This document shows positions 28,301 through 35,295 of a DNA stretch of 64,000 nucleotides, piece by piece; position 1 is the first letter of the stretch; each line of letters starts with the position of its first letter. The translations under genes were made by a program, and so were the position numbers. Under the pieces are notes generated by a model, which ran no database searches, was not told where the DNA came from, and worked only from the letters and a program-made list of their open reading frames with translations. The stretch comes from Nostoc sp. NIES-3756. GTDB taxonomy: Bacteria > Cyanobacteriota > Cyanobacteriia > Cyanobacteriales > Nostocaceae. The DNA lies in the NCBI RefSeq assembly GCF_001548375.1, contig NZ_AP017295.1:4374501-4438500 (forward strand), given 5' to 3'.

Positions 28301-28449
28301 CCAGATAGTAAAGCCACAAAAAAGCGCGGCCCGGAAGTAAGCACCGAAGCCTGTGCAGGTGTTACGTTTGTCGTAGTATCCACTGGAATCTGTGCCGCCC
28401 ACCATAGGGGCGCTAAGAGTTCCAATGAAATTTCCGTACTTTGAAACAT
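25324..28449 (-). CDS. Membrane protein with seven 98-residue helical repeats
   Basis: A 1041-residue protein not assigned to a named family. The N-terminal 190 residues hold several membrane segments (FFVALLSGVILAFAFQLVL, GLWTLITVTIALLVASFL, LGLVIWGAYFLLLMWV). Seven helical repeats follow: one near residue 215 and six with a regular period near 98 residues starting at about 414, 510, 608, 706, 804 and 902. Each has the pattern YLRxTGKxELNP, RDLxxLLxDP, RLSxxDRDTLVQLLSQR and a closing DxS(E/D)E helix. A coiled-coil segment and a final membrane helix (WWLFATAIVSAIFAAIGG) close the chain. It is likely a thylakoid or plasma membrane scaffold with a large soluble stalk. It has its own terminator and lies upstream of, and divergent from, the hli cluster. 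Confidence 0.82.
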   Translation of the reverse strand: MFQSTEISLELLAPLWWAAQIPVDTTTNVTPAQASVLTSGPRFFVALLSGVILAFAFQLVLTNLSVAAGISYLGRSSDSDSHSGESESFGGTIRKIGTAVGLWTLITVTIALLVASFLAVKLSLVILDPRLGAILGLVIWGAYFLLLMWVSSTTVGSLIGSVVNTATSGFQAIMGTATAALGAKAVNQQVVATAEAAAAAVRRELGSAIDPISIRENIEDYIEKLRPPELDISNIRSEFERLLNDPQLKAIAGSPDLRNIDRQKFIDLVSSRTDLSKRDTKRIADTLYNVWQQTVAHQQPTQDRLAELVDYLKSLPPGQAKTDELSAKLDRLIDETRSTKDTAQKSAPVGPIQSTIQQGISALTGIALGRTDLSDIDVEKIWQALTTAKDKATEQADKFGLPVPSQPYSPIRADVENYLSNTYAWQLSEQRIAEEFRDVIHDPAADPGTVRRELERLSRNDFVNILQHRGLLTQSQIQHIADRLEAVRQSVLVIVTAEEEREITQDLQRRIESYLLITNKADLTPEGIERDFKHILEDKDADYDTLSRRLAIVERYPLQQILLERNDMQPGEPDRIIDELEKQRDRVLLESKNLADQAKYQAETLWLNVESYLRNTGKGELNPDAIRADLKTLLSDPQAGISAIRARLSRFDRDTLVQLLSQRQDISQDQAHQVINTVEESWHNVRHTPQIVADKAKEQYDSVTTTISEYLRKTGKSELNPEGIQRDLTRLFENPREGAVALRRRLSQVDRDTLVQLLSQRQDLSEEQVNQVIDSVQGSIRNIVRAPRRLATRTQQRVQNFQAYLEEYLRQTGKEELNPAGIKRDLQLLLHDPRVGVDSLSDRLAHFDRSTIIALLKIREDLSDEEAARIADNIVSVRDQFVEQVRSIQRRIQDVIDGIFARIRNYLNGLERPELNYDSIKRDVRTLFDDPQAGFDALRDRLSSFNRETLVAIVSSREDISEEDANRVIDQIERARNTVLQRAERLQHEAQRRLEEVKHQAQRQAEETRKAAASAAWWLFATAIVSAIFAAIGGAIAVVLV

Positions 28450-28782
28450 TGTATTTCCTTCTTCTAAGCAATATAAATTTGGATGGTTTTAGAATTTAGT
28501 CAGCAAAATCTGTAATTTCTGTATCTATCGCAATACCCAAATCTTCTTGCTTACAGAATCTAAGAAATTAGTACATCAAAGCATCTCTCCAAAGTTTGAA
28601 ACCTATATCCTGCGGTAGATAGAATTTATATTATTTGAGCTAGTAATTATTTACCAATTTTTCTAAAAAATAGCGTGAAAACGCTTGCTATTTAAGGTTA
28701 TATACGCTTTATTTTTAATTACTTATTTTCTGTTAATTTCTTTCTTAAAATTAGCTATTTATAAAAGTAAGAATCTCAAAAG

Positions 28783-28800
28783 TTTACATTTATTTACAAA
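28783..28800 (+). promoter_or_regulatory. HLR1 element (RpaB binding site) of hli cluster
   Basis: TTTACATT TA TTTACAAA fits the HLR1 consensus of two (G/T)TTACA(T/A)(T/A) octamers separated by two bases. HLR1 is bound by the response regulator RpaB and controls high-light genes. It lies about 40 bases upstream of a TATAAA box (28838-28843) before the first hli gene. Confidence 0.72.
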
Positions 28801-28837
28801 TACTATTTTTATCACCCCCTGAAGGGGTATTTGACAG

Positions 28838-28843
28838 TATAAA
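28838..28843 (+). promoter_or_regulatory. Putative -10 box of hli cluster
   Basis: TATAAA with the expected position downstream of the HLR1 site; start of transcription would fall near 28850. No good -35 is seen, as is usual for activated promoters. Confidence 0.4.
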
Positions 28844-28959
28844 AGTGTAGTCAACTATCGTCCTTGAGAAGTGGCTAGAGTTTGTGTCCATTGACAGAAA
28901 GCAGCTTGTAGATGAATAGCTAAAGTTAAGTTAAGTAACAAATGCTGCGGAACAAAAAA

Positions 28960-29163
28960 ATGGAAACTCGCTCCTCCACCGACCTACCAACAGTTGCAAC
29001 AGAATATAACGGTTTAGATCGTAATGCTTTTGAGTTTGGTTGGACTCCCCAAGCCGAACTTTGGAATGGCCGTTTTGCCATGATTGGTTTCTTGGCTTAT
29101 TTATTGTGGGATTTAGCAGGTTATAGCGTTCTTCGAGATGTTTTAAGCCTGATTGGTTATTAG
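28960..29163 (+). CDS. hli: High-light-inducible protein, copy 1
   Basis: A 67-residue one-helix HLIP/SCP. It has the chlorophyll-binding signature ELWNGRFAMIGF followed by a single membrane helix (LAYLLWDLAGYSVL). HLIPs bind chlorophyll and carotenoid in the thylakoid, protect photosystems and help recycle chlorophyll. ATG 28960 aligns with the start of the other copies (METR); an ATG at 28942 would add six residues. This copy is the most diverged of the four (EFGWTPQAELWNGRFAM instead of IFGW...RLAA). First gene after the HLR1 promoter. Confidence 0.88.
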   Translation: METRSSTDLPTVATEYNGLDRNAFEFGWTPQAELWNGRFAMIGFLAYLLWDLAGYSVLRDVLSLIGY

Positions 29164-29213
29164 AAAATTAAATATTTACTAAAAAACAATTTATTTATTT
29201 AGGAGACAAAACA

Positions 29214-29426
29214 ATGGAAACTCGTGAAACTCGTCCAGCTACCGATTTACCACCAGTTGCTACAGCATACAACGGCGTAGACCGTAACGCTTTCATTTTC
29301 GGTTGGAACCCCCAAGCTGAATTATGGAACGGTCGCTTGGCAGCAATTGGATTCTTAGCTTACTTGCTGTGGGATTTGGCAGGTTATAGCGTTCTGCGTG
29401 ATGTACTCCACTTTATTGGTTACTAA
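29214..29426 (+). CDS. hli: High-light-inducible protein, copy 2
   Basis: A 70-residue HLIP with AELWNGRLAAIGF and the same membrane helix. An AGGAG ribosome binding site precedes ATG 29214. It is nearly identical to copies 3 and 4 and differs mainly by Asn for Thr at FGWNPQ, pointing to recent tandem duplication. Role as for copy 1: thylakoid photoprotection. Confidence 0.9.
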   Translation: METRETRPATDLPPVATAYNGVDRNAFIFGWNPQAELWNGRLAAIGFLAYLLWDLAGYSVLRDVLHFIGY

Positions 29427-29490
29427 GTTGTTATTGGTCATTAGTTGATTGACAACTGACAAACACTGCAAAATTTTAGGAGAAAAAACA

Positions 29491-29703
29491 ATGGCTACTC
29501 AAGAAACTCGTCCAGCTACCGATTTACCACCAGTTGCTACAGCATATAACGGCGTAGACCGTAACGCTTTCATCTTTGGTTGGACACCCCAAGCTGAATT
29601 GTGGAATGGTCGCTTGGCTGCTATTGGATTCTTAGCTTACTTGCTATGGGATTTAGCAGGTTATAGCGTTCTGCGTGATGTACTCCACCTCATCGGTTAC
29701 TAA
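29491..29703 (+). CDS. hli: High-light-inducible protein, copy 3
   Basis: A 70-residue HLIP (MATQETRPATDLPPVATAYNG at the start) with AELWNGRLAAIGF. ATG 29491 follows AGGAGAAAAAAC; the frame is open further upstream to 29449, but that part is spacer. The spacer before it contains a TGACAACTGACAAA repeat that is also found before copy 4, so the duplicated unit includes the leader. Confidence 0.9.
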   Translation: MATQETRPATDLPPVATAYNGVDRNAFIFGWTPQAELWNGRLAAIGFLAYLLWDLAGYSVLRDVLHLIGY

Positions 29704-29769
29704 ATTGACTAAATTGTTATTTGTCTACTGACAACTGACAAAGACTGCAAAATTTGAGGAGAACAAACA

Positions 29770-29982
29770 ATGGCTAACACTGAAACTCGTCCAACTACAG
29801 ATTTACCAACAGTTGCTAAAGCATACAACGGCGTAGATCGTAATGCTTTCATCTTTGGTTGGACACCCCAAGCTGAATTGTGGAATGGTCGCTTGGCTGC
29901 TATTGGTTTCTTAGCTTACTTGCTGTGGGATTTAGCAGGTTATAGCGTTCTGCGTGATGTACTCCACCTCATCGGATACTAA
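29770..29982 (+). CDS. hli: High-light-inducible protein, copy 4
   Basis: A 70-residue HLIP (MANTETRPTTDLPTVAKAYNG) with AELWNGRLAAIGF. AGGAG precedes ATG 29770. Last of the tandem array; a strong terminator follows at 30054-30082. Co-transcription of all four copies is likely. Confidence 0.9.
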   Translation: MANTETRPTTDLPTVAKAYNGVDRNAFIFGWTPQAELWNGRLAAIGFLAYLLWDLAGYSVLRDVLHLIGY

Positions 29983-30053
29983 GCTTAAATCACGTTTCTT
30001 TGCAAAGATAGTTAATCGTTGCAAAGAAGTCTGCAATTAAATAAAACTTGTAA

Positions 30054-30090
30054 ATACCCGACTTCTTCGTGAAGCCGGGTATTTATTATG
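30054..30090 (+). terminator. Terminator of hli cluster
   Basis: Long hairpin: ATACCCG (30054-30060) with CGGGTAT (30076-30082), one mismatch, then CTTC/GAAG around loop TTCGT; followed by TTATTATG. About 70 bases after the last hli stop. Confidence 0.8.
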
Positions 30091-30125
30091 ATGTGTGTAC
30101 GCTGTAACAACTTCAACGAGGGGTT

Positions 30126-30289
30126 AGAGGTTGTTTGAAAAGTGTTTAGCTGTGATTTTAGAGACTTATTGATCCCCCCTACCCCCCTTAAAAAGGGGGA
30201 AAATTGAATTAAAGTCCCCCTTTTTAAGGGGGATTTAGGGGGATCTGAAAATATTTGATACATCATTAGGGACTTTTCAAACATCCTCT
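30126..30289. mobile_element. MITE-like element with 18-base terminal inverted repeats
   Basis: The ends AGAGGTTGTTTGAAAAGT (30126-30143) and ACTTTTCAAACATCCTCT (30272-30289) are complementary at 17 of 18 positions and enclose 164 bases in all. Inside are two C5/G5 palindromes (CCCCCTTAAAAAGGGGG type). There is no coding capacity; it looks like a non-autonomous miniature transposon, with TA at one junction (30290-30291). Confidence 0.68.
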
Positions 30290-30319
30290 TAGGGAAATGT
30301 CATTTATAAAAGTTATCTC

Positions 30320-31657
30320 TTATATCAAAAACCGAACTAACACATATAAAGCTGAAGTCACCAGTTGCAATATTGTTACTGGAACGCCATAGTGGAGGAA
30401 AGTTTTAAAAGAAATACGCCGTCCGTGTTGTTCCGAAATACCAGCCGCCACGATGTTAGAAGATGCGCCTACAAGTGTGCCATTACCCCCCAAAGTTGCA
30501 CCAAACATCATCGCGTAAAATAAAGGTAAAACCTCCGGTGGAAACTGTCCTGAAAAATCTTGTGCTAAAACTTCTGTTGGTGCTAACCCAACCGTTACTA
30601 AGTATTGTTTGAGTAATGGAACCATTGCCACAACTAGGGGAATATTGGGAACGACACTGGATAATATACCGACCAAAAATAATAACACTAAAGAACCCAA
30701 GATAATATTTTTACCTAAAATTGCAGCTAATACTCCCGATAAACTATTAATTACACCTGTTTTTTCTAAGCCACCAATCAGCACAAAGATACTCATAAAA
30801 AATATCAATGTACTCCAGTCTACATCCCGTAAAATATTATTAACTGTGTCAATCTTACTCTGGTGAGATAGTAATAAAGCTAAAGCTGCCCCTAATAAAG
30901 CAACCGCCGCCGGGGAAATGGGTATGGGTAGAGATTCACCAATAACAAAAAACAAGAGTACAAAGGCAACAATTACTGCACCTAAACTTAATACTCGTGG
31001 ATGATTAATTTGTGGATGTGGTAGTTCTTCTAAATTTTCTAATTTGGTATGCCAGATTTTCCGAAATAAAAATGGTAGAGTTGCAGTTACGGTAACAATA
31101 GCAATAACACCACCTAAGCTTAATCTTCCTAAATAATCTATAAAGCTAATATTAATAGCATCACCCACAATAAATGTAGCTGGATCGCCAACTAATGTGA
31201 GTAAACCAGCACTATTAGCAATTAAAACCATTAATATGAGTAAGGGAACAAAATTTATGCCTATTTCCTGTGCCATTGGTGGTATTAAAGGCGCTAACAA
31301 CATGACTGTTGTGGCATTGGGTAAGACTGCACAAATCGGAGTGACAATACCAACAATACCCAGTAATAGGCGTTTACCATCGCCTTTTGCCAGTATTACT
31401 ATTTGTGTTGCTAAATAATCAAAGATTTTTGTGGGTTCAAATGCTCTAACCAAGACCATTACCCCAAAGAATAAACCTAATGTGCCATGACTATTACCAA
31501 TGTAAGCAACAGCTTCTTGTAACGTCATAACGTTGGTAAAGACTAATATTAATGCTCCTAGTAAGGCGGCAATAGTCAAATGCACCCATTCCGTCATAAT
31601 TAGAAAGATGACGCTGATAAATACTATGACACTTAGGAGTGCTTGCCAATTTTCCAC
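30320..31657 (-). CDS. ArsB/SLC13-type ion transporter
   Basis: A 445-residue permease of the ion-transporter superfamily (ArsB/P-protein/CitMHS). About eleven to twelve membrane helices are seen, with two inverted halves bearing the pore motifs CAVLPNATTVMLLAPLIPP and SVVPNIPLVVAMVPLLKQ, and the conserved ANSAGLLTLVGDPATF and GATLGGNGTLVGASSN loops that hold substrate and sodium in this family. Substrate could be an anion such as arsenite, dicarboxylate or silicate-like, or Na+/H+ exchange; sequence alone does not decide. It lies downstream of the universal stress protein gene on the same strand, but a terminator lies between them. Confidence 0.85.
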   Translation of the reverse strand: MENWQALLSVIVFISVIFLIMTEWVHLTIAALLGALILVFTNVMTLQEAVAYIGNSHGTLGLFFGVMVLVRAFEPTKIFDYLATQIVILAKGDGKRLLLGIVGIVTPICAVLPNATTVMLLAPLIPPMAQEIGINFVPLLILMVLIANSAGLLTLVGDPATFIVGDAINISFIDYLGRLSLGGVIAIVTVTATLPFLFRKIWHTKLENLEELPHPQINHPRVLSLGAVIVAFVLLFFVIGESLPIPISPAAVALLGAALALLLSHQSKIDTVNNILRDVDWSTLIFFMSIFVLIGGLEKTGVINSLSGVLAAILGKNIILGSLVLLFLVGILSSVVPNIPLVVAMVPLLKQYLVTVGLAPTEVLAQDFSGQFPPEVLPLFYAMMFGATLGGNGTLVGASSNIVAAGISEQHGRRISFKTFLHYGVPVTILQLVTSALYVLVRFLI

Positions 31658-31694
31658 ACTATACTCCTTGGAGTTTATTTGGTTGCATAATAGC

Positions 31695-31726
31695 GAAAAA
31701 AGCCACTGACGTACAGGTGGCTTTTC
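31695..31726 (-). terminator. Terminator of universal stress protein gene
   Basis: GCCAC (31702-31706) and GTGGC (31717-31721) with A-run on the left and T-run on the right, so it can stop transcription both ways; on the minus strand it ends the stress-protein transcript. Confidence 0.75.
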
Positions 31727-31854
31727 TTATATGTTATTTTATTGTGATTTTCCTTTTAGTAGGCACAAAGAATTAACCGCCGATGTTGGCCGATAAGTTT
31801 GTATCTCAATGGTAAGGAAATGCTATGAATAATTTCTCAACTATTGAAAGGAAA

Positions 31855-32499
31855 TTATTCATCTATCGATTCGGGAATACCTAAGACAGCACAAGGAAAA
31901 TCAGAACCTAAATTTTGAATTAAGGGATGATAGGCAGATTTACAACCTAAAAATAATATGTCAGCAGCTTCTAAGTCTGCTACTTTTCTTAATTCTGTAC
32001 TCACACAACCAAAGCGTAAATGAGATTTAAACGAACCTTGCCATTCTTCTGCTAAACTTCTTGCTTGCCAGAGAACTCTATCTGCTTCTTGCAATGGTGT
32101 GATTGTGTCTGTTTGCAAATAGGATTTGATGTCTGTCAATTGTGGTTGAGTAATGACAGATGTCACAGACTTTGCTTGTTGATTTATGGACAATTCTTTT
32201 GTTGGTAAGCGTTTACCAAAACTCAAGATATTGCTATAGTCAATTGGACAACTTTCTTCTAATATATAAACAGCTTGCACTGTGATTTGTTGATTCGTCG
32301 CTAACCTTGTTTGGTGGGCAATCCAAAAGGCGATATCTAGTGCAGTATGACTGTTAGGAGAAGCGTCATAACCGACAATTAAATTGATTGATTGTGTTAT
32401 TTGGCTTTGTTGAGGTTCTGGTAATAATACCATTTTGTCAATTAGATCATTACGACCCATTGCACTTTGTAGGCGTGCTAGCATTGGCTTAATTTTCAC
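31855..32499 (-). CDS. Universal stress protein family protein
   Basis: A 214-residue UspA-like protein: a beta strand with the nucleotide-contact motif NLIVGYDASPNSHTALDIAFWIA, then a second beta-alpha half ending LEAADILFLGCKSAYHPLIQN and PCAVLGIPE. The classic GxxGx9GS ATP loop is degenerate, so ATP binding is uncertain. GTG 32499 follows an AGGAGAAG site; a TTG at 32523 and an ATG at 32484 are alternatives. It is controlled by a c-di-AMP-type riboswitch with its own terminator about 50 bases upstream, which suggests a role in osmotic or ion stress. Confidence 0.8.
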   Translation of the reverse strand: MKIKPMLARLQSAMGRNDLIDKMVLLPEPQQSQITQSINLIVGYDASPNSHTALDIAFWIAHQTRLATNQQITVQAVYILEESCPIDYSNILSFGKRLPTKELSINQQAKSVTSVITQPQLTDIKSYLQTDTITPLQEADRVLWQARSLAEEWQGSFKSHLRFGCVSTELRKVADLEAADILFLGCKSAYHPLIQNLGSDFPCAVLGIPESIDE

Positions 32500-32548
32500 A
32501 GTTTTAACTTCTCCTAAACTCAACGAACTAATAAATGAGAAGTAGGGT

Positions 32549-32568
32549 AAAAACGGAATTTATTTCCG
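32549..32568 (-). terminator. Riboswitch terminator before universal stress gene
   Basis: On the minus strand the stem CGGAA/TTCCG (plus 32554-32558 and 32564-32568) is followed by TTTTT. It lies between the aptamer and the stress-protein gene, as in expression platforms of OFF riboswitches. Confidence 0.8.
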
Positions 32569-32610
32569 CAAGGAAACCCCAATAACAACTGGTATAAAAG
32601 CCAAAGTTTT

Positions 32611-32820
32611 GGGGGTTCCTTCCATTGCCTACGGAGTTAGCTGACGGGCTAAGACTGGAAGGTGTCTCTCTTTTGAGTGCTGAGTTCCCAGTTATGTTAG
32701 CGGTAGCTGCGCGTTTCGCACGTGCTGAGTTAGCTATTAATAGTTTTCGCTTTTTACTCTGGGTTGGCGACTCGTTTGTAAGATGCGCCCCTTAAGATGG
32801 TTCCTCCGTTCCAAATTATT
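32611..32820 (-). promoter_or_regulatory. c-di-AMP riboswitch (ydaO-yuaA type), copy B
   Basis: Reading the minus strand, the leader has CGGAGGAACCA, then GGGGCGCATCT, a variable arm, and the hallmark CCCGTCAGCTAACTCCGTAGGC within 32627-32648. A closing stem CCTTCCA/TGGAAGG (plus 32618-32624 and 32656-32662) replaces the different pair seen in copy A, which is a covariation. ydaO riboswitches bind c-di-AMP and usually turn genes off when it is high. The target is the universal stress protein; a T-run terminator follows. Confidence 0.85.
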
Positions 32821-32869
32821 TCAGGCTCAATTTGAATTAGGCTACCCACTAAAGAAATAATAAACTAAA

Positions 32870-33706
32870 TTATTCTTCTTGTGTAAAATATTTGTCGAGG
32901 AAATTTAGGGCGTGATTTCGCAGTTCAAAATATTCTTTGGAGTTTCGCATAGTAGCCCTATCTCTGGGATGAGAGAAGGGTACTTCTAATATTTCTCCAA
33001 TGTTTGCGGCTGGGCCATTTGTCATTAAGACGATGCGATCGCTCATATAAATTGCCTCATCAACATCGTGGGTTATCATCATTACGGCTTGCCGATTATT
33101 TTCCCAAATATCTAATACTTGTCTTTGCAATTTACCTCTTGTTAAGGCATCTAAAGCACCAAAAGGTTCATCCATAAGTAACATTTTGGGACGAATTGCT
33201 AAAGCTCTAGCAATGCCTACTCGTTGTTTCATACCTCCAGAGATTTCATCAGGATATTTATCTGCTGCCGGGGTTAAGTTTACCATTGCCAAGTGTTCGT
33301 TCACAATGCTAATTTTTTCCGCCCTATTAGCATTTTTTAACACTTCATCTACCGCTAGGCGGATATTCTCTCTGACTGTTAACCAGGGCAATAAGGAATA
33401 ATTTTGAAACACCATCATTCTTTCTGCACCAGGCTTGTTAATTTCTTTACCATCAAGCCTAACTGAACCAGATGTGGATTTTTCTAACCCGGCAACTATT
33501 TTTAATAGCGTTGATTTACCACAACCAGAATGTCCAATTACGGAAATAAATTCATTTTCACCTATAGTTAAATTAACCCCATCTAAAACGACAAAGTTAC
33601 CTTTATCTGGTGTGGGATAAGACTTAACTAAATTCTCTATTTCTAAAAAATTAGGATTAGACTTAGCTTTTTCATAGCTATCTACTACCGATGGTGTATA
33701 TTTCAT
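32870..33706 (-). CDS. ABC transporter ATPase (NrtD/SsuB/TauB-type)
   Basis: A 278-residue ATP-binding subunit. Walker A GHSGCGKST at 58-66, signature SGGMKQR at 156-162, Walker B LLMDEP at 176-181, and the Q-loop in VFQNYSLLPW are all intact. This class energises uptake of nitrate, cyanate, bicarbonate, sulfonates or taurine. AGGAGA precedes the ATG. It follows the binding protein and permease genes in one operon, which is led by a c-di-AMP-type riboswitch. It lacks the C-terminal solute-binding domain found in NrtC, so it is a D-type subunit. Confidence 0.92.
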   Translation of the reverse strand: MKYTPSVVDSYEKAKSNPNFLEIENLVKSYPTPDKGNFVVLDGVNLTIGENEFISVIGHSGCGKSTLLKIVAGLEKSTSGSVRLDGKEINKPGAERMMVFQNYSLLPWLTVRENIRLAVDEVLKNANRAEKISIVNEHLAMVNLTPAADKYPDEISGGMKQRVGIARALAIRPKMLLMDEPFGALDALTRGKLQRQVLDIWENNRQAVMMITHDVDEAIYMSDRIVLMTNGPAANIGEILEVPFSHPRDRATMRNSKEYFELRNHALNFLDKYFTQEE

Positions 33707-33754
33707 ATCGATTTCTCCTAAAAAGGTTGTAACTATTTATGTGTAAAATTCCAT

Positions 33755-35197
33755 TTAAGACATGAAAAAACGAGTGGGAGCGTTAGCCCTAATTGCAAAA
33801 CTATTTAAGTAACCAACGGGATCGCTGGGATCAAAACCTTTTTTATCTATAAATACTTCTGGTGGTTCAACTTTGTAATCATCCTTGGGAGATTCAATAC
33901 CCATTTCGGCAGCTATCTCTCGATATAAATCTGTTCGCCAACCTTGTTCAGCTAATTTTTCAGCATTTTTAGGAAATTCCTTGATTTGTCCCCAACGGGC
34001 GGCTTGCGTCATTAACCACAGACTACGCGATCGCCACATAAATGTCGAGTGTTCGTTTGGTTGTTTAGGTACGTTGTCAGGGATATCATAGAATATCGTG
34101 GTGTCGGCAGCTTTGATAGTGCGGTCTTTGCCATCGAACCCGCCATAGTTGTAATTACCAAGAATAGCTGGCCCTGTAAACTTCGTGATTGGCGCACCCT
34201 GTTTTTTCGGTCTTGCACCTGTAAAGGAACGGTCTGTAATTAGTTCGGCTACTTCCTGACGATTTTCTGGCTTGCTGCAATACTGACAAGCTTCAATCAT
34301 GGCTTTGACCAAGGAACGGTAGGTTTTGGGATAATTGACGATGAAAGATTCCATCACACCCAACAGTCTGTCAGGATGTCCTAACCAAACTTCCTTACCT
34401 TGGGCGAAGGTAAAACCAATGCCTTCATTACCTGTAATGGCTCTGGTGTTCCAAGGTTCTGCTACCATGTATGCTTGCATCGCACCTATGCGCACATTTG
34501 TTACCATCTGCGGTGGTGGGACGATAATAATGCGAAATTCTTTTAGGGGATCAACACCAGCCGCCGCCGATATATAACGGACAAAGTATTCGTATATCGC
34601 GGAACTTAAAACTACCGCCCAAACTTTGTTTTCTGTTGACTGTTTATCAAAGTAGCCGCGAAAATCTCTCCCAAAAGCTTCTAACGCCCCCTCTCCATAT
34701 TGCTGCTGATATTCATACCAAGGACGCAAGCCAAAATCCCACATGGCTTTGTTCATCGTCATTGCATTACCGTGACGATGTATTGTCATGGCGGCGCACA
34801 AAGGGGCGTGACGCGCACCTTCTGCACCAATACGGGCGTTGGTAACAGCACCGGATACCACAGGTGAAGCATCAAGACGACCAAATATTATGCCGTCACG
34901 GGAGGTAGCCCAACTCGCTTCGCGGTTGAGTTTGACGTTTAAACCATACTTTTTAAAAAAACCTTTTTTCCAGGCGATCGCAAATGGCGCACAATCATTT
35001 ACAGGCACGTATCCCACAACTAAATCGGGTTTTTCTAAGTCACTGGATTCAACTACAGGTTTCACCGCCAAAGCTTCTTCGGTTAAGCCTTTGGCGGATC
35101 TATCCCCGGATATGGCACAGGATGATAAACTAATTCCGGCTGTAGTTGATCCTATGCCTTTGATAAAATCTCTTCTAGTCCAGTTATTATTGCTCAT
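33755..35197 (-). CDS. NrtA/CmpA-like ABC transporter solute-binding lipoprotein
   Basis: A 480-residue periplasmic binding protein. The N-terminus has a Tat-type twin-arginine (WTRRDFIKG, Arg 8-9) and a lipobox ending LSSC at Cys 27, so it is an exported lipoprotein. The body matches the NrtA/CmpA/CynA fold: PDLVVGYVPVNDCAPFAIA, FFKKYGLNVKL, MQAYMVAEPWNTRA and VMESFIVNYPKTYR. Ligands in this family are nitrate, bicarbonate or cyanate; without the ligand pocket mapped, none is chosen. ATG 35197 directly follows AATTACGA-type repeat units. It sits between permease and ATPase in the operon. Confidence 0.88.
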   Translation of the reverse strand: MSNNNWTRRDFIKGIGSTTAGISLSSCAISGDRSAKGLTEEALAVKPVVESSDLEKPDLVVGYVPVNDCAPFAIAWKKGFFKKYGLNVKLNREASWATSRDGIIFGRLDASPVVSGAVTNARIGAEGARHAPLCAAMTIHRHGNAMTMNKAMWDFGLRPWYEYQQQYGEGALEAFGRDFRGYFDKQSTENKVWAVVLSSAIYEYFVRYISAAAGVDPLKEFRIIIVPPPQMVTNVRIGAMQAYMVAEPWNTRAITGNEGIGFTFAQGKEVWLGHPDRLLGVMESFIVNYPKTYRSLVKAMIEACQYCSKPENRQEVAELITDRSFTGARPKKQGAPITKFTGPAILGNYNYGGFDGKDRTIKAADTTIFYDIPDNVPKQPNEHSTFMWRSRSLWLMTQAARWGQIKEFPKNAEKLAEQGWRTDLYREIAAEMGIESPKDDYKVEPPEVFIDKKGFDPSDPVGYLNSFAIRANAPTRFFMS

Positions 35198-35295
35198 TTC
35201 GTAATTCTTAATTCGTAATTGCGACAATTCAAAATGAAGAAATCCTTGTAAGATATGGATTTCCTAAATTTTGAATTTTGAGTTGATACCAACTT

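Larger units (their letters stand above)
28450..28959. other. Intergenic region with hli promoter
   Basis: About 500 AT-rich bases between the repeat-protein gene and the hli genes. It contains an HLR1 site (28783-28800), a CCCC TGAA GGGG palindrome near 28816-28827 and a TATAAA box at 28838-28843. Confidence 0.6.
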
